Assembly: GCF_008386395.1 (NCBI RefSeq)
Contig: NZ_CP043761.1
Location: forward strand, 2,480,001-2,544,000
Direction of reading: 5' to 3'
From: Paenibacillus sp. 37
Lineage (GTDB): Bacteria; Bacillota; Bacilli; Paenibacillales; Paenibacillaceae
Length of the DNA stretch: 64,000 nucleotides
Shown: positions 26,645-36,578 of the stretch, piece after piece
Layout: every line of letters begins with the position of its first letter
How positions within the stretch are numbered: position 1 is the first letter of the stretch
Notes under the pieces: generated by a model
What the model was told of the DNA's origin: nothing
The model's database searches: none
The model's input: only the letters and a program-made list of their open reading frames with translations
Position numbers and translations under genes: made by a program

Positions 26645-28678
26645 TTGAAGATTAAAGATATAGCTGTCCTTGCGGGTATCATTGGCATTGTGTTAATGAT
26701 GATTCTCCCGATCCCGCCCTGGCTGTTGGACTTGTTGCTCGTCGTCAACATTTCAATTGCACTGATGATACTTCTTGTTGCCATGAACAGCAAAGAAGCG
26801 TTGCAGTTTTCTATTTTTCCAGCTTTGCTGTTGATCACTACACTATTCCGACTGGCACTGAACATTTCGACAACCAAGCTAATCCTTGGTGATGGGGATG
26901 CGGGAGCCGTTGTTGCTACCTTTGGTAGCTGGATTGCCGGAGGGCAAATTGCGATTGGATTTATCGTGTTTTTGATCCTCGTTGTTGTTCAGTTTATCGT
27001 TATTACAAAGGGGTCTGAGCGCGTAGCTGAAGTTGCTGCCCGATTCACCCTCGATGCGATGCCTGGTAAACAAATGAGTATCGATGCGGATCTGAATGCG
27101 GGTCTAATCAACGAGCAACAAGCTCGTGAGCGTCGTTCCAAAATTGAACGTGAAGCCGATTTCTATGGAGCGATGGATGGAGCAAGTAAATTCGTAAAAG
27201 GTGACGCTATTGCAAGTATTATCATCCTCCTGATCAATCTCATAGGTGGGTTCATTATCGGTATGACTGTGCATGGGATGGCTTTTGCAGATGCAATGTC
27301 AACGTACTCTGTACTGACTATCGGAGATGGATTGGTAAGCCAAATCCCGGCTCTGCTTATTTCCACAGCAGCAGGACTTATCGTCACCAGAGCGTCTTCA
27401 GAAGGAAACCTGGCAGATGATATTACGGGGCAACTGTTTACATATCCAATACTTATTTATATCGTAGCTTTCGTTATTGCCATGCTCGGTTTCTTCACAC
27501 CCATTCATGTTATTACTACGCTTCCATTGGCAGGTGTGTTGGCATATGCCGCGTGGCGTATGCAGAATAATCTGAATTTGAAACAAGTAGCGGAAGAACA
27601 GTTGGAAGAAGAACAGCAGATTGAAGAGGTTAGAAGTCCTGAAAGTGTAATTAACCTGCTTCAGGTGGACCCTATTGAGTTTGAATTTGGTTATGGTTTA
27701 ATCCCGCTTGCTGATAATCAGCAGGGTGGGGACTTATTGGATCGGATCATTATGATTCGGAGGCAGTGTGCTCTTGAACTGGGGTTAGTCGTTCCGGTCA
27801 TACGGATTCGAGATAATATCCAGCTCAGACCCAATGAGTATGTTATCAAAATCAAGGGTAATGTGGTAGGTGGCGGAGAACTGTTGTTGAATCATTACCT
27901 TGCCATGAGTCCTGGCTATGATGAGGAGTCTGTAACAGGTATTGAAACGACAGAACCTGCTTTTGGACTTCCAGCACTATGGATTGATGAAGTAACCAAA
28001 GACAGAGCCGAACTTGCAGGATATACGGTCGTTGATCCGCCTTCCGTTGTGGCTACACATCTGACGGAACTGATTAAGAAACATGCGCATGAGTTACTTG
28101 GAAGACAAGAGACAAAAGCACTTGTGGATAATCTCAGAGAGAACTATTCTGCCCTTGTGGATGAACTGATCCCTTCTCTACTTTCCATTGGTGATGTACA
28201 GAAAGTGCTTGCTAAGTTATTGCGTGAGAAAATATCTATTCGGGATATGGTGACCATCTTCGAGACACTGGCTGACTATGGTACGTATACGAAAGATCCT
28301 GATGTGCTGACTGAATACGTCAGACAATCCCTCTCGCGTCAGATTACTCAGCAGTTCTCACAGAAAGGTGAGACACTTCGAGTGATCACGGTTGGACCTG
28401 GTCTTGAGAAGAAAATTGCTGAAAGTGTGCAACAATCGGATCAAGGCAGTTATCTTGCGTTAGACCCTGTTTCTACACAAAGTGTATATCAGAAGCTCAG
28501 TGAACAAGTAAACCGTTTGATTCAATCAGGTCAACAACCTGTTGTATTAACTTCTCCAACCATTCGGATGTATCTGCGTCAGGTTATTGAACGTACTATG
28601 CAGGACATTCCTGTGCTTTCCTACAGCGAGTTGGAGCCGAATGTTGAAATTCAAAGTATCGGGGTGGTGAACTTATGA
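26645..28678 (+). CDS. flhA: Flagellar export gate protein FlhA
   Basis: FlhA forms the nonameric cytoplasmic ring that docks export chaperones and couples to proton flow. It has 677 residues and a TTG start, 11 bases after GGAGG. The N-terminal half has about eight transmembrane segments. The FHIPEP-family signature region is TRASSEG, preceded by SQIPALLISTAAGLIVT. A soluble linker and C-domain follow from about residue 320. The stop overlaps flhF. Confidence 0.97.
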   Translation: MKIKDIAVLAGIIGIVLMMILPIPPWLLDLLLVVNISIALMILLVAMNSKEALQFSIFPALLLITTLFRLALNISTTKLILGDGDAGAVVATFGSWIAGGQIAIGFIVFLILVVVQFIVITKGSERVAEVAARFTLDAMPGKQMSIDADLNAGLINEQQARERRSKIEREADFYGAMDGASKFVKGDAIASIIILLINLIGGFIIGMTVHGMAFADAMSTYSVLTIGDGLVSQIPALLISTAAGLIVTRASSEGNLADDITGQLFTYPILIYIVAFVIAMLGFFTPIHVITTLPLAGVLAYAAWRMQNNLNLKQVAEEQLEEEQQIEEVRSPESVINLLQVDPIEFEFGYGLIPLADNQQGGDLLDRIIMIRRQCALELGLVVPVIRIRDNIQLRPNEYVIKIKGNVVGGGELLLNHYLAMSPGYDEESVTGIETTEPAFGLPALWIDEVTKDRAELAGYTVVDPPSVVATHLTELIKKHAHELLGRQETKALVDNLRENYSALVDELIPSLLSIGDVQKVLAKLLREKISIRDMVTIFETLADYGTYTKDPDVLTEYVRQSLSRQITQQFSQKGETLRVITVGPGLEKKIAESVQQSDQGSYLALDPVSTQSVYQKLSEQVNRLIQSGQQPVVLTSPTIRMYLRQVIERTMQDIPVLSYSELEPNVEIQSIGVVNL

Positions 28679-30027
28679 GAGTAAAACAATACGTTGTTGA
28701 GACCATGCCCGAAGCTATGCTTCAAATTCGCAAAGACCTGGGAAGTGATGCTGTTATTCTGTCCACCAAAGAGATTAAGGTGGGCGGAGTGATGGGAATG
28801 TTTCGAAAAAAAAGGATTGAAGTTGTAGCTGCAGTGGATAAGGAAGAAAACAAGCAAACAACAAAGCCAGTACAAAATCAATTCACACCTGTACCTCGTG
28901 CATTTGTACCTGAGGCTTATCGGCAAACAGCTCGTTCGTTTGTTGCGGCTTCTGATGAGTCGGCTACAACGAATACAGCTGATCAAAGTGTACAGGACCA
29001 ATCTGCTGCTGCTCCGTCTGTGTTTGAATCGCGTAATATCGGTTCAGACATAGACAGCAGCTCAGGTTCTTCGAGCATGGATCATAAACCGCGACCGCAA
29101 GGGGCGGATTTTTCGGGTTCAACAACTGGTCCAAAGCCAACAGGTTCAGACCTGCAGCAGGATAAGTTGATGACTGAATTGCAGGATCTTAAACAAATGG
29201 TGACCAGGCTTTCAAAGCAAGGTACTTCTGCAGACCCTGTGCCAGAGGAACTGCAACCGATCCGAGAGCGTTTGACAGAACAAGATGTCTGGCCTGAAGT
29301 ATGGGAATCCTGGTTTGATTCAATTCAAGCAAAATGGTCTGAGGATGGATTGAAAGAACAGGATGTAGAACAAGCGGTGAAACTTGAGGTCATGCACTTT
29401 TTGGAGCAACGTATTGAAGAAGGCATTCTTCCAACCACTCGAATCGTCTATGTAGCTGGACCAACCGGTGTAGGGAAAACTACGACGATTGCAAAATTGG
29501 CTGCTGAACAAATGTTCAAAAAACAGCGTAAAGTTGGATTCATTACATCAGACACGTATCGGATCTCGGCGGTAGAACAGCTTAGAACATATGCTTCTAT
29601 ACTGAATGTTCCACTTGAGGTGGTACAATCGCCCGGTGATACACAACGTGCCATTTCTCGATTAGAGAATTGTGATTTGATCTTTATGGATACAGCGGGT
29701 AGAAACTACAGAAATGAATTACTTGTTTCAGAACTGCAAAGTTTGCTTGCTCCTGTAGAGAATAGCGAAACCTTTCTGGTCATGAGTATGACTTCCAAAA
29801 GTGCTGATATGGTGCAGATCACGGAACATTTCAGTAAATATGGACTGGATAAGGTGATTTTTACCAAAATGGATGAGACTGGGAGTTGCGGTCCGCTATT
29901 TAACTTGTTACACCGTTTTCCACTCAAGCTCGCATATGTGGCAAATGGACAAAATGTTCCGGACGATTTGTTGAAACCAGATGCAGATTCGTTGTCTAAA
30001 CAGTTGCTGGGAGAATGGTCACAATGA
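28675..30027 (+). CDS. flhF: Flagellar placement SRP-type GTPase FlhF
   Basis: FlhF is the third SRP GTPase and sets the number or position of flagella. It has 450 residues. The N-terminal basic B domain is followed by a Gln/Ser/Thr-rich linker to about residue 160, then N and G domains. The P-loop is [11 protein letters not shown] at about residues 261-271, with FITSDTYRISAVEQLRTYA and MDTAGRN as further signatures. It shares an ATGA junction with flhG, which encodes its activator. Confidence 0.97.
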   Translation: MRVKQYVVETMPEAMLQIRKDLGSDAVILSTKEIKVGGVMGMFRKKRIEVVAAVDKEENKQTTKPVQNQFTPVPRAFVPEAYRQTARSFVAASDESATTNTADQSVQDQSAAAPSVFESRNIGSDIDSSSGSSSMDHKPRPQGADFSGSTTGPKPTGSDLQQDKLMTELQDLKQMVTRLSKQGTSADPVPEELQPIRERLTEQDVWPEVWESWFDSIQAKWSEDGLKEQDVEQAVKLEVMHFLEQRIEEGILPTTRIVYVAGPTGVGKTTTIAKLAAEQMFKKQRKVGFITSDTYRISAVEQLRTYASILNVPLEVVQSPGDTQRAISRLENCDLIFMDTAGRNYRNELLVSELQSLLAPVENSETFLVMSMTSKSADMVQITEHFSKYGLDKVIFTKMDETGSCGPLFNLLHRFPLKLAYVANGQNVPDDLLKPDADSLSKQLLGEWSQ

Positions 30028-30911
30028 AGGATCAGGCAGCTGCACTTCGAAGTATGGTCTCCGCGCCATTGGAATTGGAAGGCATTGAGCGAGATATTCG
30101 ATCCTCGAAAATCATTACTGTGGCCAGTGGTAAGGGAGGTGTTGGTAAATCCAATTTCACACTGAACTTTGCCTTGGCGTTGCAGGCTTTGGGGCAAAAG
30201 GTACTTGTATTTGATGCTGATATTGGAATGGCTAATATTGATGTTCTTATGGGTACGTCTTCTTCCTATAATCTTTACCACCTGTTGTACCGACAAAAAA
30301 CCATAAGGGAAATCATACAACTGGGTGCCAGTAGCTTGCCTTACATTGCTGGAGGATCGGGCATGAAAGAGTTGTTCTCATTGTCAGATCGTGATCTGGA
30401 GTTTTTCGCCAGTCAAGTCGAGGATATTGCCCAGGAAATGGATTATGTCATCTTTGACACTGGGGCAGGACTCTCCAGAGAGAATATGAAGTTCATCGGT
30501 GCTGCTGATGAATGCCTGATTATAACTACACCTGAACCGACTTCAATAACCGATGCTTATGCTTTAGTCAAAGTTATGCACGGCCAGGAAAATGCTACGC
30601 CCTTTCGGATGATCGTTAACCGGGTGGAAGACGAACGAGAAGCGGAACGGGTGGCAGAAAAAATAGCTGGAGTGGCGAGGCGGTTTTTGCAGACGGATAT
30701 TCCGCTGCTTGGGTATATTTCAGAAGACGCCCAGGTAGTCAAGGCGGTTAAAAGGCAAATGCCCTATAGTCTGGCTTATCCGAATGCCAAAGCCTCTAAA
30801 GATATAGAGAAACTTGCTCTTCGTTATCTGGCTGTACCTGCAACTCCGGGATCCGGAACCTTGACAGGAATCAGGGGATTTATGAATAAGTGGCTTAAAC
30901 GGACAACGTGA
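30024..30911 (+). CDS. flhG: Flagellar number regulator ATPase FlhG (YlxH)
   Basis: A MinD/ParA-like ATPase that stimulates FlhF GTPase and limits flagellar number. ATG 30024 overlaps the flhF stop as ATGA and lies 9 bases after GGGAGA; the in-frame ATG at 30015 touches that site and is less likely. The product has 295 residues. The activator motif DQAAALR is at residues 3-9. The deviant Walker A motif is SGKGGVGKSN, followed by VLVFDADIGMANIDVLMG and a C-terminal basic amphipathic segment for membrane contact. Confidence 0.95.
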   Translation: MKDQAAALRSMVSAPLELEGIERDIRSSKIITVASGKGGVGKSNFTLNFALALQALGQKVLVFDADIGMANIDVLMGTSSSYNLYHLLYRQKTIREIIQLGASSLPYIAGGSGMKELFSLSDRDLEFFASQVEDIAQEMDYVIFDTGAGLSRENMKFIGAADECLIITTPEPTSITDAYALVKVMHGQENATPFRMIVNRVEDEREAERVAEKIAGVARRFLQTDIPLLGYISEDAQVVKAVKRQMPYSLAYPNAKASKDIEKLALRYLAVPATPGSGTLTGIRGFMNKWLKRTT

Positions 30912-30943
30912 TTTCTGAATAAAGGAAACAGGGGTGACACAAC

Positions 30944-32386
30944 ATGGCGGCGTATCAAGTATTGGTTGTCGATGATTCCGCTTTTATGCGTAAGATTGTT
31001 ACGGATTTGATCCAAGCGGATCCGGAATTCAAGGTTACGGCAACGGCATCAAACGGTAGAGAAGCGATTCAAAAATCACTAGAATTGAAACCCGATATTA
31101 TTACAATGGACGTTGAGATGCCCGAAATGAATGGGTTGGATGCATTAAAATCAATTATGAAGGAATCTTTCGTTCCTGTGATTATGCTCTCTGGTATCAA
31201 TGAACAAGGCATGAAAGAAACCATTATGGCGCTTGAAGCTGGGGCATTTGACTTCATTCGCAAACCATCTATTTCACATGACCAGGATATTGCTCAAGTT
31301 GGTAAAGCCTTGGTTGAGCGCATGCGAGCTGCGATGAATGAGATCAAAAGAAAAGCTGATCGTGAGTTATCCATGAAAAATAGAGACATGTTGCGAGGAG
31401 CAGTTGCTCCCCCAACTCAGCCATTGCAGAAAGAACTGCCAGCCAGGGATCGAGCGGAGCCCGTGAAAAAAACGATCGAATCTGTCGAGACGATTCAACG
31501 CTCTATTCGAGAGCGGACTGAAGCCTTTCAGGCCAAAGCAAAGAAACCCATTGAACCATTGTCACCTTCAAAACCAGATCGCGTAGAGAATAAACCGGAG
31601 CGTTTGCCAAAGGCTGAGCGTAATTTGGGGACGAAGGCAGAAAAAGCAGTGAGGTCAGCTAATCCAGTACAGACTCCAAAGGAAGTTCGACTACCTAATG
31701 CAGCTAGAGTGGCAGCTGATCAAATAGCGGCAACTTCTGCCTCTGCAAAAGCCAAGGATGTAATCAAGCCTAATCCTGTTCCCAAAGGTGGAGGGGGGCT
31801 GGAAGGACCATTCAACAAACTTGTGGCAATAGGTTGTTCTACGGGTGGACCGAGGGCTCTCAAAACTTTGCTTGAGCAGTTGCCTGCTGATTTGCCTGCA
31901 CCGGTCATTATTGTGCAGCATATGCCGCCCAATTTCACACGTTCTTTGGCTCAACGATTGAATACATTCAGTCCACTGCATGTGGTTGAAGCTGAAGATG
32001 GAATGGTTCTGAAAAAAGGAACCGCCTATATAGCACCCGGTGGATTCCATGTGAAAGTTAACAAAACAGCAGACGGGAAGTTTATTGTGAAATTGACTGA
32101 AGACCAACCAGTGAATGGACATAGACCTTCAGTGGATACGATGTTTGAGTCACTTCTGCCGTTTACATCTTTACAAAGGCATCTTGTTTTGCTAACGGGA
32201 ATGGGAAGTGATGGAGCACGTATGATGAAGAGATTATACGAAGCTGGAGTTACATCAACCTTTGCCGAGAATGAAGAAACATGTGTTGTATATGGTATGC
32301 CGCGCTCTGCTGTAGAGCTGCAATGCGTTCGTCATCTTCTGCCATTGCAGGAGATTGCTTCTAAACTAGTTCAAGCAGTGAAATAA
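30944..32386 (+). CDS. cheB: Chemotaxis methylesterase/deamidase CheB
   Basis: CheB removes methyl groups from chemoreceptors and deamidates them. It has 480 residues. The receiver domain (1-125) has phosphoacceptor D56 in ITMDVEMPEMNG. The methylesterase domain begins near residue 290 with the catalytic triad S299 (GCSTGG), H326 (VQHMPPNF) and D423 (GMGSDGA). The linker between the domains is about 150 residues, rich in Lys, Glu, Pro and Ala. That is much longer than in the 357-residue B. subtilis protein. ATG start behind ACAGGGGTGAC. Confidence 0.96.
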   Translation: MAAYQVLVVDDSAFMRKIVTDLIQADPEFKVTATASNGREAIQKSLELKPDIITMDVEMPEMNGLDALKSIMKESFVPVIMLSGINEQGMKETIMALEAGAFDFIRKPSISHDQDIAQVGKALVERMRAAMNEIKRKADRELSMKNRDMLRGAVAPPTQPLQKELPARDRAEPVKKTIESVETIQRSIRERTEAFQAKAKKPIEPLSPSKPDRVENKPERLPKAERNLGTKAEKAVRSANPVQTPKEVRLPNAARVAADQIAATSASAKAKDVIKPNPVPKGGGGLEGPFNKLVAIGCSTGGPRALKTLLEQLPADLPAPVIIVQHMPPNFTRSLAQRLNTFSPLHVVEAEDGMVLKKGTAYIAPGGFHVKVNKTADGKFIVKLTEDQPVNGHRPSVDTMFESLLPFTSLQRHLVLLTGMGSDGARMMKRLYEAGVTSTFAENEETCVVYGMPRSAVELQCVRHLLPLQEIASKLVQAVK

Positions 32387-32418
32387 CGGAGTGTAACTCA
32401 CGGAGGAGGTGCCTCACA

Positions 32419-34491
32419 ATGGACATGAACCAATATTTATCCATGTTTATTGATGAGTCTAATGATCATCTGCAATCGCTTAACGAAAACATGCTTCAAC
32501 TTGAAGGCAATCCGGAAGACCTGGGCATAGTTCAGGTTATATTCCGCTCTGCTCATACCTTGAAGGGTATGGCAGCAACTATGGGCTTTGAAGATTTGGC
32601 ATCACTTACACATAAAATGGAAAATGTGTTGGATCTGGTTCGTAATGAGAAATTGAAAATGCAGGATTTCATTTTTGATACCATGTTCAAGAGTCTGGAC
32701 GCTTTGGAAACCATGGTTCAGGATATTACCGAAGGTGGACAAGGTAAAGCAGATGTGTCGTCAATCGTAGCTTCACTTCAAGCCATTGAAAATGGTGAAA
32801 TGACAAACGGAAATGGACCTGTTACAGAAACAAACAAGCCGGCTAACGCTTCAATCTCTTCGGCTGTGGAGCTGGATGAATTCCAATATTCAGTGCTGGA
32901 TCAGTCGATCGCCGAAGGTCATCGTGTGTTCTACGTGGATGTGCTTGTTAGCGAGCATAGCCAGTTAAAAGGTGTACGGGCTTATATGGTCTTTGATATG
33001 CTGGAACGTTCGGGTGAAGTCGTTAAGGCTTACCCATCCGTTCAGGATATTGAGCAGGAGAAGTTTGAGCGCAGTTTCTCGTTGTATTACATAACAACTA
33101 AAGAGGCGCACGAACTGGAAGAAGGCATCATGAGTATCTCTGAGATTGAAAGTGCAAAGCTCATTCAACTGGATCAGGAGACTCTTCAGCAGATGGCTAA
33201 TCAGGTAGCAGCTACGGTTGAAGCGCCACCCGCACCAACAGCTTTAGCTGAGGTTGCTTCGCCGGATAAGAATTCTGTACCCAAAGAAGAAAACACAACG
33301 GCACCAGCTAAAACAGCTGCACCGAAGCAAGCTGCTGCACCTTCACGTACCATTCGTGTGGATATTGAACGTCTCGACGTATTGATGAACCTGTTCAGTG
33401 AATTGTTGATTGACCGTTCACGTCTGGAGCAACTGGCGAGTGAGACAGGCAACAATGATTTATCCGATACAGTAGCTCATTTAAGTCGAGTTAGCACAGA
33501 TTTGCAAAATATTGTACTGAAATTGCGGATGGTTCCGGTAGATACCGTATTTAATCGATTCCCGCGCATGATCCGTGATCTGGCTAAGACACTTGATAAA
33601 AAAATCGATCTGGTGATTACAGGTGCTGAGACGGAACTGGATCGTACGGTAATTGATGAGATTGGTGATCCGCTTGTGCATTTACTGCGTAACGCGGTTG
33701 ACCATGGTGTGGAATCCATTGCAGAGCGTGTAGCTGCAGGTAAACCAGAGATGGGTACAGTAAACCTGCGTGCCTTCCACAGTGGAAATCACGTATTTAT
33801 CGAGATTGAAGATGATGGTAAAGGTATCTATCGCGACAAGCTTTTGAAAACCGCGATCAAACGTGGTGTTGTAACCGAAGAACAAGGTGCCAAGATGAGT
33901 GACGATGAAGTGAATCAACTGTTGTTCGCACCTGGTTTTAGTACTGCTGATATTATCTCGGATATCTCTGGCCGGGGCGTTGGCTTGGATGTAGTAAAAT
34001 CGAAGATCACTTCGCTTGGCGGTAATGTAACGATTCATTCAACTCCAGGCAAAGGCACGAACTTCTCTGTTCAGCTTCCGTTGACACTATCCATTATTGC
34101 TGCAATGCTTGTACGACTTGGTTCAGAGAAATATGCTGTTCCGTTGTCCTCCATTGTAGAGACGGCCATTGTACAACGTGAGCAAGTTCGTAATATTCAC
34201 GGCAATAAAATGATCACGTTCCGTGAGTCACTGATTCCGTACTTGTCTTTGAGCGAAGTATTCTCTGTACCGGATTTCAATGACGCTGATGAGCAAGAAA
34301 CAGAAATTGTCGTGATTCGTAAAGGCGACCGTCTTGCAGCCGTAGCTGTTGAAGAATTTATTGGACAAAGTGAGATTGTTCTCAAATCAATGGGAACCTA
34401 TCTTCCTGCTATTGAAGGAATCTCTGGAGCAACCATTCTCGGAGATGGACAAGTAGCCCTGATTCTTGATCCTAATGCATTTATTAAATAA
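32419..34491 (+). CDS. cheA: Chemotaxis histidine kinase CheA
   Basis: CheA phosphorylates CheY and CheB in the receptor array. It has 690 residues. P1 (HPt) carries the phosphorylated H46 in SAHTLKGMAATMGF. P2 lies at about 160-260 and is followed by an Ala/Pro-rich linker. P3 dimerisation starts near 315 (IRVDIERLDVLMNLFSELLI). The P4 kinase shows the N box (DPLVHLLRNAVDHGVES), G1 (EDDGKGI) and G2 (GRGVGLDVVKS). P5 is the CheW-like C-terminal domain. Confidence 0.98.
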   Translation: MDMNQYLSMFIDESNDHLQSLNENMLQLEGNPEDLGIVQVIFRSAHTLKGMAATMGFEDLASLTHKMENVLDLVRNEKLKMQDFIFDTMFKSLDALETMVQDITEGGQGKADVSSIVASLQAIENGEMTNGNGPVTETNKPANASISSAVELDEFQYSVLDQSIAEGHRVFYVDVLVSEHSQLKGVRAYMVFDMLERSGEVVKAYPSVQDIEQEKFERSFSLYYITTKEAHELEEGIMSISEIESAKLIQLDQETLQQMANQVAATVEAPPAPTALAEVASPDKNSVPKEENTTAPAKTAAPKQAAAPSRTIRVDIERLDVLMNLFSELLIDRSRLEQLASETGNNDLSDTVAHLSRVSTDLQNIVLKLRMVPVDTVFNRFPRMIRDLAKTLDKKIDLVITGAETELDRTVIDEIGDPLVHLLRNAVDHGVESIAERVAAGKPEMGTVNLRAFHSGNHVFIEIEDDGKGIYRDKLLKTAIKRGVVTEEQGAKMSDDEVNQLLFAPGFSTADIISDISGRGVGLDVVKSKITSLGGNVTIHSTPGKGTNFSVQLPLTLSIIAAMLVRLGSEKYAVPLSSIVETAIVQREQVRNIHGNKMITFRESLIPYLSLSEVFSVPDFNDADEQETEIVVIRKGDRLAAVAVEEFIGQSEIVLKSMGTYLPAIEGISGATILGDGQVALILDPNAFIK

Positions 34492-34532
34492 GCATAGAGC
34501 TAAGTCTTACATTTAATAGGGAGGTTTTTTAC

Positions 34533-34994
34533 ATGGAAGAAGAGTTGAAAGTCATCGTCTTTAAATTGGGTTCCGAAGAGTATGGTATTGAGGTAGACAA
34601 GGTTCAGACGATTGAGCGCATGATGCCAATTACCCGTGTTCCCAAGACACTTTCCTTTGTAAAAGGAGTTATTAATCTACGCGGTGTTGTAATTCCAGTC
34701 ATTGATCTGCGCGGTCGTTTCTCCCTTCCGGAAACGGAATACACGGATCAGACTCGTATTGTTATCGTAGGTGTAGACGACATGCAAGTTGGCTTTATCG
34801 TAGATTCTGCCAATGATGTTATTGATATCAAGAGCAGTGCGATCGATAGCCCACCAGAAGTGGTTGGCGGCGTCAAAGCGAGATACCTGCGAGGTGTTGC
34901 TAAATTGGAGGATTCACGCTTGTTGATCATGCTCAACCTAAACGAAGTATTAAATAAAAGCGAGATTGTACAGCTGGAAAGTGTTGAGGGCTAG
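34533..34994 (+). CDS. cheW: Chemotaxis coupling protein CheW
   Basis: CheW links CheA to chemoreceptors. It has 153 residues forming a single CheW domain. KVIVFKLGSEEYGIEV opens it, then TRVPKTLSFVKGVINLRGVV and a C-terminal helix. ATG start behind GGGAGG. cheC follows within 4 bases. Confidence 0.96.
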   Translation: MEEELKVIVFKLGSEEYGIEVDKVQTIERMMPITRVPKTLSFVKGVINLRGVVIPVIDLRGRFSLPETEYTDQTRIVIVGVDDMQVGFIVDSANDVIDIKSSAIDSPPEVVGGVKARYLRGVAKLEDSRLLIMLNLNEVLNKSEIVQLESVEG

Positions 34995-34998
34995 TACC

Positions 34999-35625
34999 GT
35001 GGAGATGTTCAACCGATTTGAGGTATTCCAGATGGATGTGCTCAAAGAGGTCGGTAACATTGGAGCAGGCAACGCCGCAACGGCGTTGTCTCAACTCCTC
35101 AACAGACCGATTGACATGGGTGTACCTACAGTACAAATGCTCCCTTTTGAAGAAGTTGCCGAAAAAGTGGGCGGAGATGAACGCATCGTGGTTACCGTGT
35201 TTCTTCGTGTAGAAGGCGAAGCACCGGGAAATCTTTTCTTTATGATGACACCAGAGGCTGCTAAAATGTTGTTGAATAGACTTGCCGGGTTTGATCTGAA
35301 AGAAGGGCTCGATTTTACAGATATGGAACAATCAGCGCTTTCCGAGATTGGAAATATTTTGGCTGGATCCTATCTTTCTTCTCTGGCAGATTTCACGAAG
35401 TTGTCTATGTATCCAACTGTCCCTGGACTTGCCATCGACATGGCAGGTGCCATTCTAAGTTATGGCTTGCTGCAATTTGGCGAGATGGGTGACGCTGCAT
35501 TGTTGATTGACACATCTTTCTTTGAAGGTGAAGATCAAGTTGAGGGTCAGTTTTTCCTCATTCCGGATCCACCATCCTTTGCAAAGATATTTGAATCGCT
35601 AGGGGTGCCACTGAGCCATGATTGA
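34999..35625 (+). CDS. cheC: CheY-P phosphatase CheC
   Basis: CheC dephosphorylates CheY-P and, with CheD, forms the Bacillus-type adaptation feedback. GTG 34999 is 8 bases after GAGGG and gives 208 residues; ATG 35005 and ATG 34966 are alternatives with poorer spacing. Two ExxN active sites are visible: E17/N20 in KEVGNIGAGNAATAL and E116/N119 in SEIGNILAGSYLSSL. The stop overlaps cheD. Confidence 0.95.
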   Translation: MEMFNRFEVFQMDVLKEVGNIGAGNAATALSQLLNRPIDMGVPTVQMLPFEEVAEKVGGDERIVVTVFLRVEGEAPGNLFFMMTPEAAKMLLNRLAGFDLKEGLDFTDMEQSALSEIGNILAGSYLSSLADFTKLSMYPTVPGLAIDMAGAILSYGLLQFGEMGDAALLIDTSFFEGEDQVEGQFFLIPDPPSFAKIFESLGVPLSHD

Positions 35626-36115
35626 GGACAAAAGCGTCGTTAAAGTCGGTATGGCGGATTTAAACATCGCTCATCTTCCTGGTGTAATCCGTACGACTGG
35701 CTTGGGTTCGTGTGTGGGATTAACAATGTATGACCCACATTTGAAGCTGGCTGGAATGGCGCATGTCATGCTTCCTACTTCAGAGATCGCCCGTGAAGGG
35801 AAACTGAACACTGCGAAATATGCGGATACGGCGTTGCCTGAGCTTTTGGAAAAGATGATTAAACTGGGCGCTTCACACTCACGTATTGTGTCTAAAATGG
35901 CCGGAGGCTCTCAGATGTTTGCCTTTGCTGGCGCTGGAGATACAATGCGTATTGGACCAAGGAATGCAGATTCTTGTCGAGAGTGGCTTCAAAAACTCAA
36001 TATCCCTCTTCTAGCAGAAGATACGGGTGGGAATTATGGACGAACGATTGAGATGGATTGTGAAACTGGACTTTTGACTATTCGAAGCGTACAAATGGGT
36101 GTAAAGGAACTATAA
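35618..36115 (+). CDS. cheD: Chemoreceptor glutamine deamidase CheD
   Basis: CheD deamidates receptor glutamines and binds CheC to boost its activity. It has 165 residues. The catalytic residues are C32 in GLGSCVGLTMYD, H49 in MAHVMLP and T27. KMAGGSQMF and IGPRNADSCREWL complete the fold. It starts 8 bases before the cheC stop, so the two partners are probably translated together. Confidence 0.96.
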   Translation: MIEDKSVVKVGMADLNIAHLPGVIRTTGLGSCVGLTMYDPHLKLAGMAHVMLPTSEIAREGKLNTAKYADTALPELLEKMIKLGASHSRIVSKMAGGSQMFAFAGAGDTMRIGPRNADSCREWLQKLNIPLLAEDTGGNYGRTIEMDCETGLLTIRSVQMGVKEL

Positions 36116-36119
36116 GACT

Positions 36120-36563
36120 ATGATAGGAAACTACCGCATTAATCTTGGAGCAGGCATCGTTGGGTTTATTCTTACTTTTTTTGTAGCATACAGCAGCAAT
36201 GTGCTGATGACCAGTTTAATTCGCGGATTGATCGGATTCGTAGCCTGGTTTGTCCTTGCATATGGTTTACGCTGGGGATTGGGATTGCTGCTGAACCCTC
36301 AGATCGAGGGAAATGGGTATGGTTATGATTCACCAAGTGCTCAAGATCAAAGAGGTTCACAGGTGGACATTAAAATCGAAGACGATGGACAAGAGCTGAA
36401 TGATTTGCTCAAGAATGGACAGAACGATTCATCTGGGGACGATCTTCCGCCATCTGAGACGAAAGCTCCAACGGGATTCGCCCCTTTGGATCCGCCTAAA
36501 CTTGTCCGGACCAAGGATCCGGAGGAATTGGCGCAGGCCGTTCGTCACCTGACAGACAAATAA
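36120..36563 (+). CDS. Small two-helix membrane protein, unknown function
   Basis: The product has 147 residues and I do not recognise a named family. Two hydrophobic helices occupy about residues 8-26 (LGAGIVGFILTFFVAYSSN) and 33-55. The rest is a hydrophilic, Asp/Gln/Pro-rich cytoplasmic-type tail that ends KDPEELAQAVRHLTDK. It starts 4 bases after cheD, with AAGGAAC upstream, and ends 15 bases before sigD. It must therefore be co-expressed with both. B. subtilis has no gene here, because cheD is followed directly by sigD. A motility role is inferred from position only. Confidence 0.75.
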   Translation: MIGNYRINLGAGIVGFILTFFVAYSSNVLMTSLIRGLIGFVAWFVLAYGLRWGLGLLLNPQIEGNGYGYDSPSAQDQRGSQVDIKIEDDGQELNDLLKNGQNDSSGDDLPPSETKAPTGFAPLDPPKLVRTKDPEELAQAVRHLTDK

Positions 36564-36578
36564 GGAGGGTGAAAGCAA

